In this document: positions 7,068 to 14,671 of the stretch, piece after piece
How the letters are laid out: the number at the start of each line of letters is the position of its first letter
How positions within the stretch are numbered: position 1 is the first letter of the stretch
Origin: Caldifarciminota bacterium
GTDB taxonomy: Bacteria; Hydrothermota; Tepidihabitantia; SM23-42
Length of the DNA: 33,155 nt
Reading direction: 5' to 3'
NCBI GenBank assembly: GCA_014859085.1
Contig: JACUUY010000013.1
Span: forward strand, 1 to 33,155
Made by a program: the position numbers and the translations under genes
Notes under the pieces: model-generated
What the model was told of the DNA's origin: nothing
Seen by the model: only the letters and a program-made list of their open reading frames with translations
Databases searched by the model: none

Positions 7068-10000
7068 TCATTTCGTTTTCAAAATCTTTATTGTTTGAAT
7101 GAATTTTTCTTCTTTGTCAGTTAGTGCTTCAAGTTTCAAGAAGTAAATTCCACAAGGTAAATTGCTCTCATAGTCAAATGAGCGATAGCCAGCTTCAATG
7201 TTGCCGTCCAAGATTTTGTCAACGATTCGCCCGCATACATCGTATGTCACTAATGATATTCTCGAATTGTACGGCACGGCGAGTTTAATTACGCCCTTTG
7301 CAGAAAATGGATTCGGAGCAAAGGACTGTGCAAATTCGCCAGGTAATTGTTCGATTGAAAATTCCTCAATGCCAAGCATGGTAATTGCAAATGAATCGCT
7401 GTAATAGACGATTGAAGAGTTCGCACTATTCGTCAGCCTGATTCGGGCATCCTGAGATTGGATTCCGGTGGGAATTGTCCATTCATAATTACGCAGATTA
7501 GTTTGGTTGGCAACAATCTGGTTCCAGGAACCACCGCCGTCTAATGAGTAAGAGAGGTTGACTTGCTGTATTACACCAAGTTGATTCCATGTGATATAGT
7601 ACTTTCTTGTTACGTACCACAGGTTACCCAAGGCAGGGGACGTAATCTCTAATACTGGGGGGGCGATTGTAAACGTGTCACTATTCGCAAAAACCAAAGG
7701 CTGCGCACTGTTGGCAATTCTAATTCGAGCCGTGTCAGAAATGATTTCGGGCATATTCCATTCGTAATAGCCATTATTGGCAACACTCGTGGCAATTGTT
7801 ATCCAGGTCTGGCCGCCATTAAGCGAATAAGAGAGAGTGGCGTTGCTGAAAGTGCCCTTTGTACGCCAGGTAAGATAGTATTTCCGGCCGGAAAGCAAAG
7901 TATCTCCGGAGATCGGCGAAGTGATTGTAATCTGCTGAGCTAGAATCGAGAACATCTCGCTAACGTCAAAAGCGTTCGGATTGGTCGCATTAATCAATTT
8001 CACGAAACAGCTTTCAGCATTTGCCGTGGGAACCGTCCATTCGTAATTACCATTATTGGTGATATTGCTTGCAATATTATTCCAGGTTGCACCATCATTG
8101 GTCGAGTACTGAATGTTCACTTGTGAAATAGTGCCGGTCCAATTCCAGGTAATGTAGTATTTCCTTCCCGAGATGAGATCGTTGCCCGCTTTTGGTGATG
8201 TGATCGTAACTGTCTGAAGGGGAATACGGAACCGCTCGCTTATATCATACACATTAAGGTTGCTGTAATTAAGAATTTTTACAAAGCAGCTATCCGAAGG
8301 TGTATTAGGAATCGTCCACTCGTAATTACCCGAATTTGTAACATTCTCCGCAATGGTATTCCAGACATTGCCATTGTCGTACGAATATTCAAGTTTTGCC
8401 GAAGGGAATGCGCCGGTATATCGCCAGCTGACATAATATTTCCTGCCAACGATCCATTCGCTATTCAAGGTTGGTGAAGTAATTTCAATTATTTGAGGAA
8501 TGATAGTGAATGTATCGCTTCTTCCAACCGCATTCAAATTCGCCGAATTTATCACGCGCACAACTGCCAGATTGGTTGGTGCATTTGGCACAGTCCATTC
8601 GTAAGACTGACTATTTGTTACCCCGGATGCCGATTGTGTCCAGATTAAGCCCCCATCGGTAGAGTATTCAATATTCACCGTAGAAAAGACGCCGGTATAA
8701 TCCCATGTGACATAGTATTTTCGGCCTACGAAAAAACTGTCACTAATAATTGGATAACTCACGAAAATTTCCTGAGGTTTGATTGTGAAGGTATCGCTGA
8801 TTGCTATGACATTTGAATTCTCGTAATTTCGTATGCGCACAAGGCTCTGGATTGATGGTGTATTGGGAATCGTCCATTCATATTCACCATCGTTAGCAGT
8901 AGGTGATACAACACTAACCCACGTAGCACCGCCGTCATATGAGTAGTCAATGACTGCATTGGGGAAATTACCGCTATACTGCCATAGGATGAAGTATTTT
9001 CTGCCAATAATCCATTCTTTGACTGAAGTTGGCGAAACAATTCTTATCTGTTGAATCGCAATAGAGAATGGTTCACTTATTTGGGCGGCCGAACCGTTGA
9101 TATCTGCGACTTGTATATAGCAATTATCCAGCAGGTAATTGGGGACGATCCAGGCATGATACCTCTGACTATTTGCCACTGTGGCAATATTGATCCATGG
9201 TCCAGCCGGACCACTTATTGAGTACGACAAATTCACCTGATTCGGTGACGCAAAAGTCTGGCTGTGCCAGGTAACATAACATGTATCCCCAACTGCAAAT
9301 GTATCGTTGATAATCGGAGCCAGGACATGAATTGGTTGAGTTAAAGAAGATGTATCAGTAATGAAAAAAACGTCGCTGTAATCAAATGTTCCAGTGTTGA
9401 GACTGCTTATTACCGCAACCCGGGCATTTGAAGACGTTATTGTATCACAGGTCCAGAGATAACAGCCAGTATTGGGCGTCGACGCGGTAACGATGTTCCA
9501 CGCACCACCACCATCGGTCGAGTATCGGATCTGTGCAGTCGGGAAATTGCCGAGCCATTTCCAATATATTGGATGCCTATGTTTGATGAAAAATGTATCG
9601 GCAGAAGCCGGACGCGTTACTGTTATCACATCGCTACTAATATTACAGGCTGCATCGCTTATGTCATAACAGTCGATATCCGCTGTGTTTATTACTTTTA
9701 TCCAAAAACCGTTGTAGACGCCGCTGGGTACGGTCCAGGCATAACTGCCATCGTTGGGGGTACTTGGAATAATTTGCTGCCAATTTGCACTATCGATTGA
9801 ATACTGAAGCTGAACACTGGCGAAATTGCCATTCCAGTCCCAAATAATTTCAAATTTGCTCCCCTCAATGAGCTGTTCGCCGCCATTTGGATAAGCAACT
9901 CTGATCATAGGTCTCACTATTTCAAAAACCTCGCTTAGTGCAAAGCAGTTTGGGTCATCGTTACTGGTAATCTTTATCCCGCAGGAATCAGAAATGTAAT

Positions 10001-11375
10001 AGGGAACTGTGAAATAATGACTGCCGTCGTTGGCTGTGTTTGATGTGATTGTCCACCAGTTGACACCACCGGCAATCTTATACCAGAGCTCCAGTTTGAT
10101 ATTGCTAACCGTTCCTTTCCAGTTCCAGTGAACCGGGTATGTCTCTCCAGCAACCAGTGCTTTGCCGCCATCCGGATCAAGAATAGTAAATGAAGGTGAT
10201 TGCACGGTGAAATTTGCGTCGCTGACGTCCCAGCAATTGGCATCAGCAACATTTGTAATTCTAATCCGGCACTGGGTTGTTGAAATATTAGGTATAGTCC
10301 AGATATAGTCGCCGTCATTAGCGGTTGATGCAATAATCTGGTTCCAGGTGCCCCCGCCATCTGAGGAATACTCTATTTTTACATTGCTGATCGTTCCAAT
10401 CCATTCCCAGTGAACGGGGCAAAAATCACCTACGACATAGGTTTCTCCGCCATCCGGTGATATGAGATGAAGACCGGTAGTAAGAATCGTAAAATTGTCA
10501 TCACTTACATCGAAACAAGTTGCATTTGACGCATCCGATACACTTACCTGGCAGCTAGTTGAGGGTGTATTCGGAACAGTCCAATTGTAACTGCCATCAT
10601 TTTGCGTCGATGTGACTACTGTAAGCCAGGTCCCACCATTATCAGTTGAGTATTCAATCCTTGCACTAGCAAAACTCCCCGACCAATCCCAGTAGATTGG
10701 GTAAACCTGACCGGTTGTATATGTTTCGCTACCATTTGGCTGCAGGACAGTAATTGTATTAGCAGCAATTGTAAAATGATTGTCCGAGATATCAAAGCTT
10801 GCAGGATCACTTAGATTCGTAATTTTAACCTGGCAGCTGGTGGATGGCGCATTAGGTGTATGCCAGCAGTGTTCACCGTCGTTTGTCGTGCTAGCAATGA
10901 TTTGAGTCCATGAGCTGCCGCCATCAGTTGAATATTCAATTCGCACATTGGCAAATTGTCCAGTCCAATCCCAGTGAATGGGATAATATTCTCCTATCTG
11001 CAAAACTTCTCCACCATCAGGATTTCTGATATCTATGGTCGGTCGCTTAATTGAAAACCCAGCATCATTTAGGTCGTAGATTGCGGAATTTGAGACATCG
11101 GATATTTTGACAAAGCAATTTGTTGATACGCTACTAGGAATCGTCCACAGATAATCACCGTCGTTCTGTGTAGATGACACAATCAGATTCCAATTGGTTC
11201 CTCCATCAGTAGTGTATTCAAGTTTTACCGAAGATATGCTGCCAGACCAGTTCCAATGAATGGGGTGTTTGTTACCTACTATCCACTGCTCACCGCCGTC
11301 AGGCATCGTGATTGTAAGACTTTGGGCATTTATCAACATACAAAAACAACCCATACAAAACAAGACCTTATTCAT
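7068..11375 (-). CDS. Secreted surface protein with 14 tandem ~93-residue beta-sandwich-like repeats and a sorting tail
   Basis: This is a 1435-residue protein. Residues 1-17 (MNKVLFCMGCFCMLINA) look like a signal peptide, and GGGGGG just before the ATG can serve as ribosome binding site. From about residue 19 to 1330 I count 14 tandem units of ~93 residues with the skeleton P(D/N)GGE...G..YPI.W.W.G....V.IEYS.DGG..W..I...T.NDG.Y.WT.P.........I. The core S-x-D-x-G-x-x-W resembles an Asp-box hairpin. Overall the unit resembles bacterial Kre9/KNH-like (Ser-Thr-rich GPI-anchor N-terminal) domains, but that assignment is from memory. Units 1-7 carry the W-x-W form and 9-14 a GRKYY.(T/S)W form. The last 100 residues (APNPFS...YDVCGRIVDKIL...GIYFLKL) match type IX/FlgD-like sorting domains. 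It is probably a cell-surface adhesin or S-layer-like protein. The gene is AT-richer than its neighbours. Confidence 0.85.
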   Translation of the reverse strand: MNKVLFCMGCFCMLINAQSLTITMPDGGEQWIVGNKHPIHWNWSGSISSVKLEYTTDGGTNWNLIVSSTQNDGDYLWTIPSSVSTNCFVKISDVSNSAIYDLNDAGFSIKRPTIDIRNPDGGEVLQIGEYYPIHWDWTGQFANVRIEYSTDGGSSWTQIIASTTNDGEHCWHTPNAPSTSCQVKITNLSDPASFDISDNHFTIAANTITVLQPNGSETYTTGQVYPIYWDWSGSFASARIEYSTDNGGTWLTVVTSTQNDGSYNWTVPNTPSTSCQVSVSDASNATCFDVSDDNFTILTTGLHLISPDGGETYVVGDFCPVHWEWIGTISNVKIEYSSDGGGTWNQIIASTANDGDYIWTIPNISTTQCRIRITNVADANCWDVSDANFTVQSPSFTILDPDGGKALVAGETYPVHWNWKGTVSNIKLELWYKIAGGVNWWTITSNTANDGSHYFTVPYYISDSCGIKITSNDDPNCFALSEVFEIVRPMIRVAYPNGGEQLIEGSKFEIIWDWNGNFASVQLQYSIDSANWQQIIPSTPNDGSYAWTVPSGVYNGFWIKVINTADIDCYDISDAACNISSDVITVTRPASADTFFIKHRHPIYWKWLGNFPTAQIRYSTDGGGAWNIVTASTPNTGCYLWTCDTITSSNARVAVISSLNTGTFDYSDVFFITDTSSLTQPIHVLAPIINDTFAVGDTCYVTWHSQTFASPNQVNLSYSISGPAGPWINIATVANSQRYHAWIVPNYLLDNCYIQVADINGSAAQISEPFSIAIQQIRIVSPTSVKEWIIGRKYFILWQYSGNFPNAVIDYSYDGGATWVSVVSPTANDGEYEWTIPNTPSIQSLVRIRNYENSNVIAISDTFTIKPQEIFVSYPIISDSFFVGRKYYVTWDYTGVFSTVNIEYSTDGGLIWTQSASGVTNSQSYEWTVPNAPTNLAVVRVINSANLNAVGRSDTFTIIPQIIEITSPTLNSEWIVGRKYYVSWRYTGAFPSAKLEYSYDNGNVWNTIAENVTNSGNYEWTIPNTPSDSCFVKILNYSNLNVYDISERFRIPLQTVTITSPKAGNDLISGRKYYITWNWTGTISQVNIQYSTNDGATWNNIASNITNNGNYEWTVPTANAESCFVKLINATNPNAFDVSEMFSILAQQITITSPISGDTLLSGRKYYLTWRTKGTFSNATLSYSLNGGQTWITIATSVANNGYYEWNMPEIISDTARIRIANSAQPLVFANSDTFTIAPPVLEITSPALGNLWYVTRKYYITWNQLGVIQQVNLSYSLDGGGSWNQIVANQTNLRNYEWTIPTGIQSQDARIRLTNSANSSIVYYSDSFAITMLGIEEFSIEQLPGEFAQSFAPNPFSAKGVIKLAVPYNSRISLVTYDVCGRIVDKILDGNIEAGYRSFDYESNLPCGIYFLKLEALTDKEEKFIQTIKILKTK
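7388..11321 (-). repeat. Array of 14 diverged ~280-bp coding repeats
   Basis: These are the coding units of the surface protein, each about 279 bp, arranged head to tail without spacers. They are diverged at DNA level (no long identical runs were noticed), so they are old duplications. Units 9-14 share the GRKYY sub-motif and probably expanded together. Units 1-6 share NGG or DGG at the start. Units 7 and 8 are the most degenerate and divide the two families. Confidence 0.75.
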
Positions 11376-11657
11376 ACACCCCCCTTATTCTCATTATTCA
11401 TCTTATACCACCTGCACTAAGCACTTCTATTTTGGGCAAACCGCCATTTAGTTAATTCTACATATCTCAGATATATTGTCAATGACCCTTTGCACGCGTG
11501 TCATCTAACGGTCACATCTCATACGTGTGCTTTGGGGTCAAATCTCTACATTCTACATCGACCCCCTTATCCTGGCTTCAAGATCATCATATCGGTTCAC
11601 GGGTTCAATAAGCGCGTGCAACGCGTTGGCTATATTGGATACAGAATGGTACGATTT
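11376..11657. other. Non-coding gap between surface-protein gene and sorting-tail pseudogene
   Basis: This 282-bp gap contains the surface-protein promoter (11455-11482, minus strand) and a stretch at 11531-11558 (TTTGGGGTCAAATCTCTACA, then TTCTACAT). That stretch resembles REP-like repeats which I recall near Y1 (TnpA_REP) transposase genes. No such transposase is present here. The open frames in this gap are overlapping and lack ribosome binding sites, so none is called. Confidence 0.45.
11455..11482 (-). promoter_or_regulatory. Sigma70-like promoter of the 14-repeat surface protein gene
   Basis: Consensus TTGACA (11477-11482) and TAGAAT (11455-11460) lie on the minus strand with a 16-bp spacer. 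Transcription would start near 11448 and give a leader of about 70 nt ending in a G-rich ribosome binding site before ATG 11375. Confidence 0.6.
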
Positions 11658-11925
11658 TCACCTCAATTTCACAATCTTCTCAGTTATGCTCCCGCCCGGT
11701 GCTTTTACTCTTATGAAATAAACTCCTGGCGCAACGGCTTTGCCCTGCTCATCATCACCATGCCACATTAACGTGTTGTCTCTGTTCATGAATCCTTTAT
11801 GAAGGATCTTTGTCAACCTCCCTGCAACGTCATAGATCTTGACCTCTACCTCTTTTTCAGTTGGATTCTCAAACTTTATGCTTAGAGACTGCACAAACGG
11901 ATTAGTGTTCTGCTTCAGATGAATC
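11658..11925 (-). pseudogene. Decapitated secreted protein: only the T9SS/FlgD-like C-terminal tail remains
   Basis: On the minus strand the residues from about 11925 to the stop at 11658 read LKQNTNPFVQSLSIKFENPT, then EKEVEVKIYDVAGRLTKIL, WHGDDEQGKAVAPGVYFIRV and a final KIVKLR. This is a complete sorting-tail domain (N-x-NPF..., VxIYDVAGR, G(V/I)YFxRV), like the tail of the neighbouring surface protein. Upstream of 11925 the frame continues only as antisense of the transposase orfA, so the body of the gene has been removed or displaced by the IS. I infer a former surface-protein gene truncated by insertion. The open frame extending to 12086 is a chance fusion. Confidence 0.72.
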
Positions 11926-11970
11926 TTGACAAACGGGCATAGGAGAATAAGGTGGGAGAAAGGAGTCAAA

Positions 11971-12294
11971 ATGGATGAGAAGCGGCGGCGATTCAGCCCG
12001 GAGAAGAAGGTTGCGATCCTGCGTGAGCATTTGAAGAACAAGATGCCGATCTCAGAACTCTGCGAGAAGTACGGTATGCATCCCAATGTGTTTTACCGTT
12101 GGGAGAAGGAACTATTTGAAGGCGGGATCGGTGTTTTTTCCGGTTTTTTTAGGAAGCGCAACAGCAAGGAACGAGCGGTGGAGCAGCGGTTGAAGACGAA
12201 GGTGCAGCAGCTACAGGAGGTTATTTCCTGGTTGACCGAGGAGAACATTGCGTTAAAAAAAGCCCTGGGGAGATTTGAGCGGTATGTGGGTTAA
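11971..12294 (+). CDS. IS3-family transposase OrfA (helix-turn-helix protein)
   Basis: This 107-residue basic protein begins MDEKRRRFSPEKKVAILREH and continues with ISELCEKYGMHPNVFYRWEKEL. That is the Tnp_1/HTH_8 helix-turn-helix found in IS3-type OrfA, which binds the element ends. A leucine-zipper-like helix follows (VEQRLKTKVQQLQEVISWL, then TEENIALKKAL), as expected for multimerisation. I chose ATG 11971 because AAAGGAG lies 5-6 nt before it. The longer frame to 11926 has no ribosome binding site. OrfA overlaps the orfB start at 12284, as in programmed-frameshift IS elements, but orfB is truncated, so OrfA is a stranded accessory protein. Relics like this often persist beside surface-protein genes. 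Confidence 0.82.
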   Translation: MDEKRRRFSPEKKVAILREHLKNKMPISELCEKYGMHPNVFYRWEKELFEGGIGVFSGFFRKRNSKERAVEQRLKTKVQQLQEVISWLTEENIALKKALGRFERYVG

Positions 12295-12355
12295 GCCAGC
12301 GGTGCGTGACGAGGTTGTGCTGGATAACCTTTGGGATATTTCTTGCGTCTTTTGA
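12284..12355 (+). pseudogene. 5' fragment of IS3-type orfB
   Basis: The frame opens at ATG 12284 as MWVKPAVRDEVV, which matches the beginning of OrfB proteins of this IS group as I remember them. After VV it changes to unrelated LDNLWDISCVF and stops at 12353-12355. The DDE integrase core is missing. The junction near 12319 is therefore a deletion or recombination endpoint. Confidence 0.55.
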
Positions 12356-12569
12356 CCTTTAGTATAAGCTTCGGAATTGTTAAGAATTTGCGCTGAACCC
12401 CCATGGATTCATGGCCGCGCTGAGCATGAACCGTTCCGGGCAAGCCAGGGTGATCACGCAAAAGTCAACACCGTTCTGCCGAAAAACAGATAGTGGAAAA
12501 AATGTAATTGAATATCGGCAGATACTGCAGTAAAACGCAACAAAAGGCAGCAGGTTGGGAAGGGGTGGG
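12356..12569. other. Non-coding gap between IS remnant and parA promoter
   Basis: This stretch lies between the truncated orfB and the parA promoter. It may include residual IS sequence, but no terminal repeat is identifiable. No open frame, tRNA or clear palindromic parS site was seen. Confidence 0.4.
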
Positions 12570-12597
12570 TTGACTTCGGAGGTTTTTTCGCTACAAT
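12570..12597 (+). promoter_or_regulatory. Sigma70-like promoter of the parAB operon
   Basis: TTGACT (12570-12575) and TACAAT (12592-12597) are 16 bp apart. The predicted transcription start (about 12604-12605) coincides with the first ATG at 12605, the start of an 8-codon ORF that overlaps parA. Both the -10 hexamer and the 16-bp spacing match the tsaD promoter. Confidence 0.65.
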
Positions 12598-12604
12598 AGG
12601 CAAA

Positions 12605-12631
12605 ATGAAGCGGGCAAAGCGGACAAAATGA
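12605..12631 (+). CDS. Candidate 8-codon leader peptide overlapping parA
   Basis: ATG 12605 opens MKRAKRTK and stops at TGA 12629-12631, which overlaps the parA ATG (12628) in an ATGA junction. The predicted transcription start falls on or next to this ATG, so ribosomes could load on the leaderless 5' end, translate the mini-ORF and re-initiate at parA, which has no Shine-Dalgarno sequence. The dodecamer AAAATGAAGCGG occurs at both starts (12602-12613 and 12625-12636), so the leader may have arisen by duplication of the parA start region. This is purely a sequence prediction. An alternative is that the duplication is incidental and parA initiates by itself. Confidence 0.4.
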   Translation: MKRAKRTK

Positions 12632-13386
12632 AGCGGATCGCGATCTGCAATCAGAAAGGTGGCGTCGGCAAAACGGCCACGGCGGTTAACATCACGGCCG
12701 GGCTCTCCCTGGCCGAGAAGAACGTCCTGCTTATCGACGTCGACCCGCAGGCGAACTCCACAAGCGGCCTGGGCATTGACTACAAGACCCTGAAGCGGTC
12801 GGTCTACGACTGTCTCTTCGAACCGACCCTGGTCCGGCAGGTGGTCATCAAGACGAAGTGGCCCAGGATCTCGATCCTACCCTCGACCACGGACCTGGCC
12901 GGCGCCGAGATCGAGCTTGTGAGCGAAAGCGAGCGCGAGGCAATGCTCGACAGGGTGTTGTCGCTGATCGCGCATGAGTACGATTTCGGGATTATCGATT
13001 GCCCGCCTTCGCTCGGGCTGCTGACCGTGAATGCGCTGGTGGCCAGCGACAGCGTGATCGTTCCGATCCAGTGCGAGTATTACGCGCTAGAGGGTCTGGA
13101 GAAACTGCTCAAGACCTTGAAGGCGATCAAGAACGACCTGAACAAGAATCTCATTATCGAGGGCATACTTTTGACCATGTACGACGCGCGCCTCAATCTG
13201 GCCAAGGACGTCGTCGAGGACATCCAACAGCACTTTCCCGACATCGTCTTCAAGACCGTGATTCCGCGTTCGGTACGGGTCGCCGAATCGCCCTCGCACG
13301 GAGCATCAGCCATCCATTACAATATTATGTCTTCCGGCGCTCAGGCATATCTCAATCTGACCAGGGAGATCCTCAACCGTGCGTAA
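12628..13386 (+). CDS. parA: ParA/Soj-type chromosome partitioning ATPase
   Basis: This 252-residue protein is a short, chromosomal (type Ib-like) ParA with no N-terminal DNA-binding extension. The deviant Walker A motif KGGVGKT is at 10-16, with the signature lysine K10 and P-loop lysine K15. The A' motif LLIDVDPQANSTSGLG spans about 35-50, and the Walker B region reads FGIIDCPPSLGLLTVNAL. ParA dimers bind the nucleoid in the ATP state and move ParB-parS complexes. parB follows with an 8-nt overlap, so the pair is translationally coupled. The start at 12628 is supported by the family N-terminus MKRIAICNQKGGVGKT. No consensus parS was found nearby. Confidence 0.95.
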   Translation: MKRIAICNQKGGVGKTATAVNITAGLSLAEKNVLLIDVDPQANSTSGLGIDYKTLKRSVYDCLFEPTLVRQVVIKTKWPRISILPSTTDLAGAEIELVSESEREAMLDRVLSLIAHEYDFGIIDCPPSLGLLTVNALVASDSVIVPIQCEYYALEGLEKLLKTLKAIKNDLNKNLIIEGILLTMYDARLNLAKDVVEDIQQHFPDIVFKTVIPRSVRVAESPSHGASAIHYNIMSSGAQAYLNLTREILNRA

Positions 13387-14230
13387 ACGGGCATTAGGCA
13401 GGGGTCTTGACGCGCTGATCCCGACCCGGGAGAAAGAGATCTTCCAGGAAGGCTACCGCATGATCTCAATCAGTGCGATCAAAAGGAATCCGTACCAGCC
13501 GAGGGCCCAGATCGACGAGTCGGAATTGAGCGATCTCGTGGCATCGATCAAGGATAAGGGCGTGATCGAACCAGTTGTCGTGAAGCGCAGCGGTGACGGT
13601 TTCGTGCTTGCGGCCGGCGAGCGGCGCTTGAGCGCGGCACGGGTTGCCGGGTTGCAGGAGATCCCGGCGATCATCAGGGACCTGAGTGACCAGGATCTCC
13701 TGGAGACCGCCCTCATCGAAAACCTGCAGCGCAAGGATTTGAATCCGATCGAGGAAGCGCTGGCTTATGAGCAGTTGAGCAAGAAGTTCGATCTGACGCA
13801 TGACCGCATTGCCGTGCTTGTGGGCAAGGACCGTTCCACAATAACCAACGCGCTGCGATTGCTGACGCTGCCCAGGAAGATCGTCGATTATCTTCGAAGG
13901 GGGAGACTCAATGCCGGCCACGCGCGCGCCCTGCTTGCGCTCAATGATGAGATGCAGATGATCCAGATCGCCGAGCGCGTCGTCAAGGAGGACCTGTCCG
14001 TGCGCCAGACCGAAGCACTCGTCAAGCGGCAGGGGAGGAAGCCGCGCCTCACGTTGGCCAAGAGCAAAGAGCCGAATATCGTAATGCTGGAGGAAGAACT
14101 CTCCAAACTCCTCCGGGCCAGGGTTACGATCGACTGGAAGAAGAACAAGGGGTCGATCGTCATTCATTGTGTCAGTGTCGATGACTTCAACCGCATATAC
14201 GAATACCTGAAAAAATCGCATCGGTCTTGA
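13379..14230 (+). CDS. parB: ParB/Spo0J chromosome partitioning protein
   Basis: This 283-residue protein starts at a GTG inside the end of parA (8-nt overlap). The N-terminus RKRALGRGLDALIP is the typical ParA-stimulating peptide of chromosomal ParB. The CTP-binding/ParB fold contains NPYQPR (37-42), AAGERRLSAAR (78-88, with the GERR box at 80-83) and ENLQRKDLNPIEEA (114-127). A central helix-turn-helix (about 130-170, DLTHDRIAVLVGKDRSTITN) recognises parS, and the basic C-terminal segment mediates dimerisation. All conserved boxes are intact. ParB loads as a CTP-dependent clamp at parS near the replication origin and is moved by ParA. The stop codon overlaps the -35 box of the next transcription unit. 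Confidence 0.95.
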   Translation: MRKRALGRGLDALIPTREKEIFQEGYRMISISAIKRNPYQPRAQIDESELSDLVASIKDKGVIEPVVVKRSGDGFVLAAGERRLSAARVAGLQEIPAIIRDLSDQDLLETALIENLQRKDLNPIEEALAYEQLSKKFDLTHDRIAVLVGKDRSTITNALRLLTLPRKIVDYLRRGRLNAGHARALLALNDEMQMIQIAERVVKEDLSVRQTEALVKRQGRKPRLTLAKSKEPNIVMLEEELSKLLRARVTIDWKKNKGSIVIHCVSVDDFNRIYEYLKKSHRS

Positions 14231-14255
14231 CTTACTGACAATTCTCAGTTATAAT
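14227..14255 (+). promoter_or_regulatory. Sigma70-like promoter of the Roadblock/AAA+ operon, near-leaderless
   Basis: TTGACT (14227-14232, overlapping the parB stop) and perfect TATAAT (14250-14255) are 17 bp apart. Eight bases separate the -10 box from ATG 14264, so the transcript should have a leader of 0-2 nt. The Roadblock-AAA+-PATAN genes can therefore be expressed independently of parAB. Confidence 0.7.
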
Positions 14256-14263
14256 TATTAGAT

Positions 14264-14671
14264 ATGGAGATACCTGAAGTAATAGTAATCTCGAAAAGCA
14301 AATACGACAAACTCGGTCAGCTGCTCGAGGAATTCTGCAGTCAGGCCAATACGATATGGGCTCTATTTTCCACACTTGCCGGTCAGCTCGTTGTCCAGCG
14401 CGGTTTCGTCGATTCATTTGATGTCCTGACGATCAACGCGGTTGCCTGCAGCATTTTCAATTCGACGATGGAACTGGCGAACATCGTAGGTGACCGGAAA
14501 TTCTCGAGTTTCCTGCAGGAAGGCGCCGGGGCGAGCATGTACTACAGGTCAATAAATGACGACTACTTGCTGGTAACGCTCTTTGATGACCGGACACTGC
14601 CCGGCCTGGTCAAGGTTGCTTCCGATGATTTCTGCCTCGAAGCAGCAAGAATACTCGAAGCCGAAAGATGA
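14264..14671 (+). CDS. Roadblock/LC7-like protein
   Basis: This 135-residue protein has the alternating helix and strand pattern of Roadblock/LC7 proteins. It has an N-terminal amphipathic helix (YDKLGQLLEEFCSQAN), a strand pair (TIWALFSTLAGQLVVQRGFVD), a helix (VLTINAVACSIFNSTMELANIVG), then LQEGAGASMYYRSINDDYLLVTLFDD, the usual 'inhibit-response' beta hairpin, and a C-terminal helix. Members such as MglB act as partners or GAPs of Ras-like GTPases, or as scaffolds. No GTPase gene is adjacent here, so its partner may be the neighbouring AAA+ protein. The gene starts directly at its own promoter and its stop overlaps the AAA+ start by 4 nt (ATGA), implying stoichiometric co-translation. The fold assignment is from pattern, with good but not full certainty. 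Confidence 0.72.
   Translation: MEIPEVIVISKSKYDKLGQLLEEFCSQANTIWALFSTLAGQLVVQRGFVDSFDVLTINAVACSIFNSTMELANIVGDRKFSSFLQEGAGASMYYRSINDDYLLVTLFDDRTLPGLVKVASDDFCLEAARILEAER

Larger units (their letters stand above)
11926..12355 (+). mobile_element. Remnant of an IS3-like insertion sequence
   Basis: The left boundary is placed at about 11926, where homology to the interrupted sorting-tail protein ends and a TTGACA box (11926-11931) begins. The element retains a complete orfA (11971-12294) and the first ~12 codons of orfB (12284-12319), after which the sequence is unrelated and stops at 12355. The catalytic DDE domain is therefore lost and the element cannot move on its own. Terminal inverted repeats could not be defined. 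Confidence 0.6.

Noticed and set aside
11926-11953. TTGACA...TAAGGT as an IS promoter
   Set aside because: The -35 box is perfect but the -10 match is poor, so it is mentioned only as part of the IS left end.
11658-12086. 142-residue minus-strand frame as a complete gene
   Set aside because: Its first third is antisense to transposase orfA; only the tail domain (11658-11925) is real, so it is called a pseudogene.
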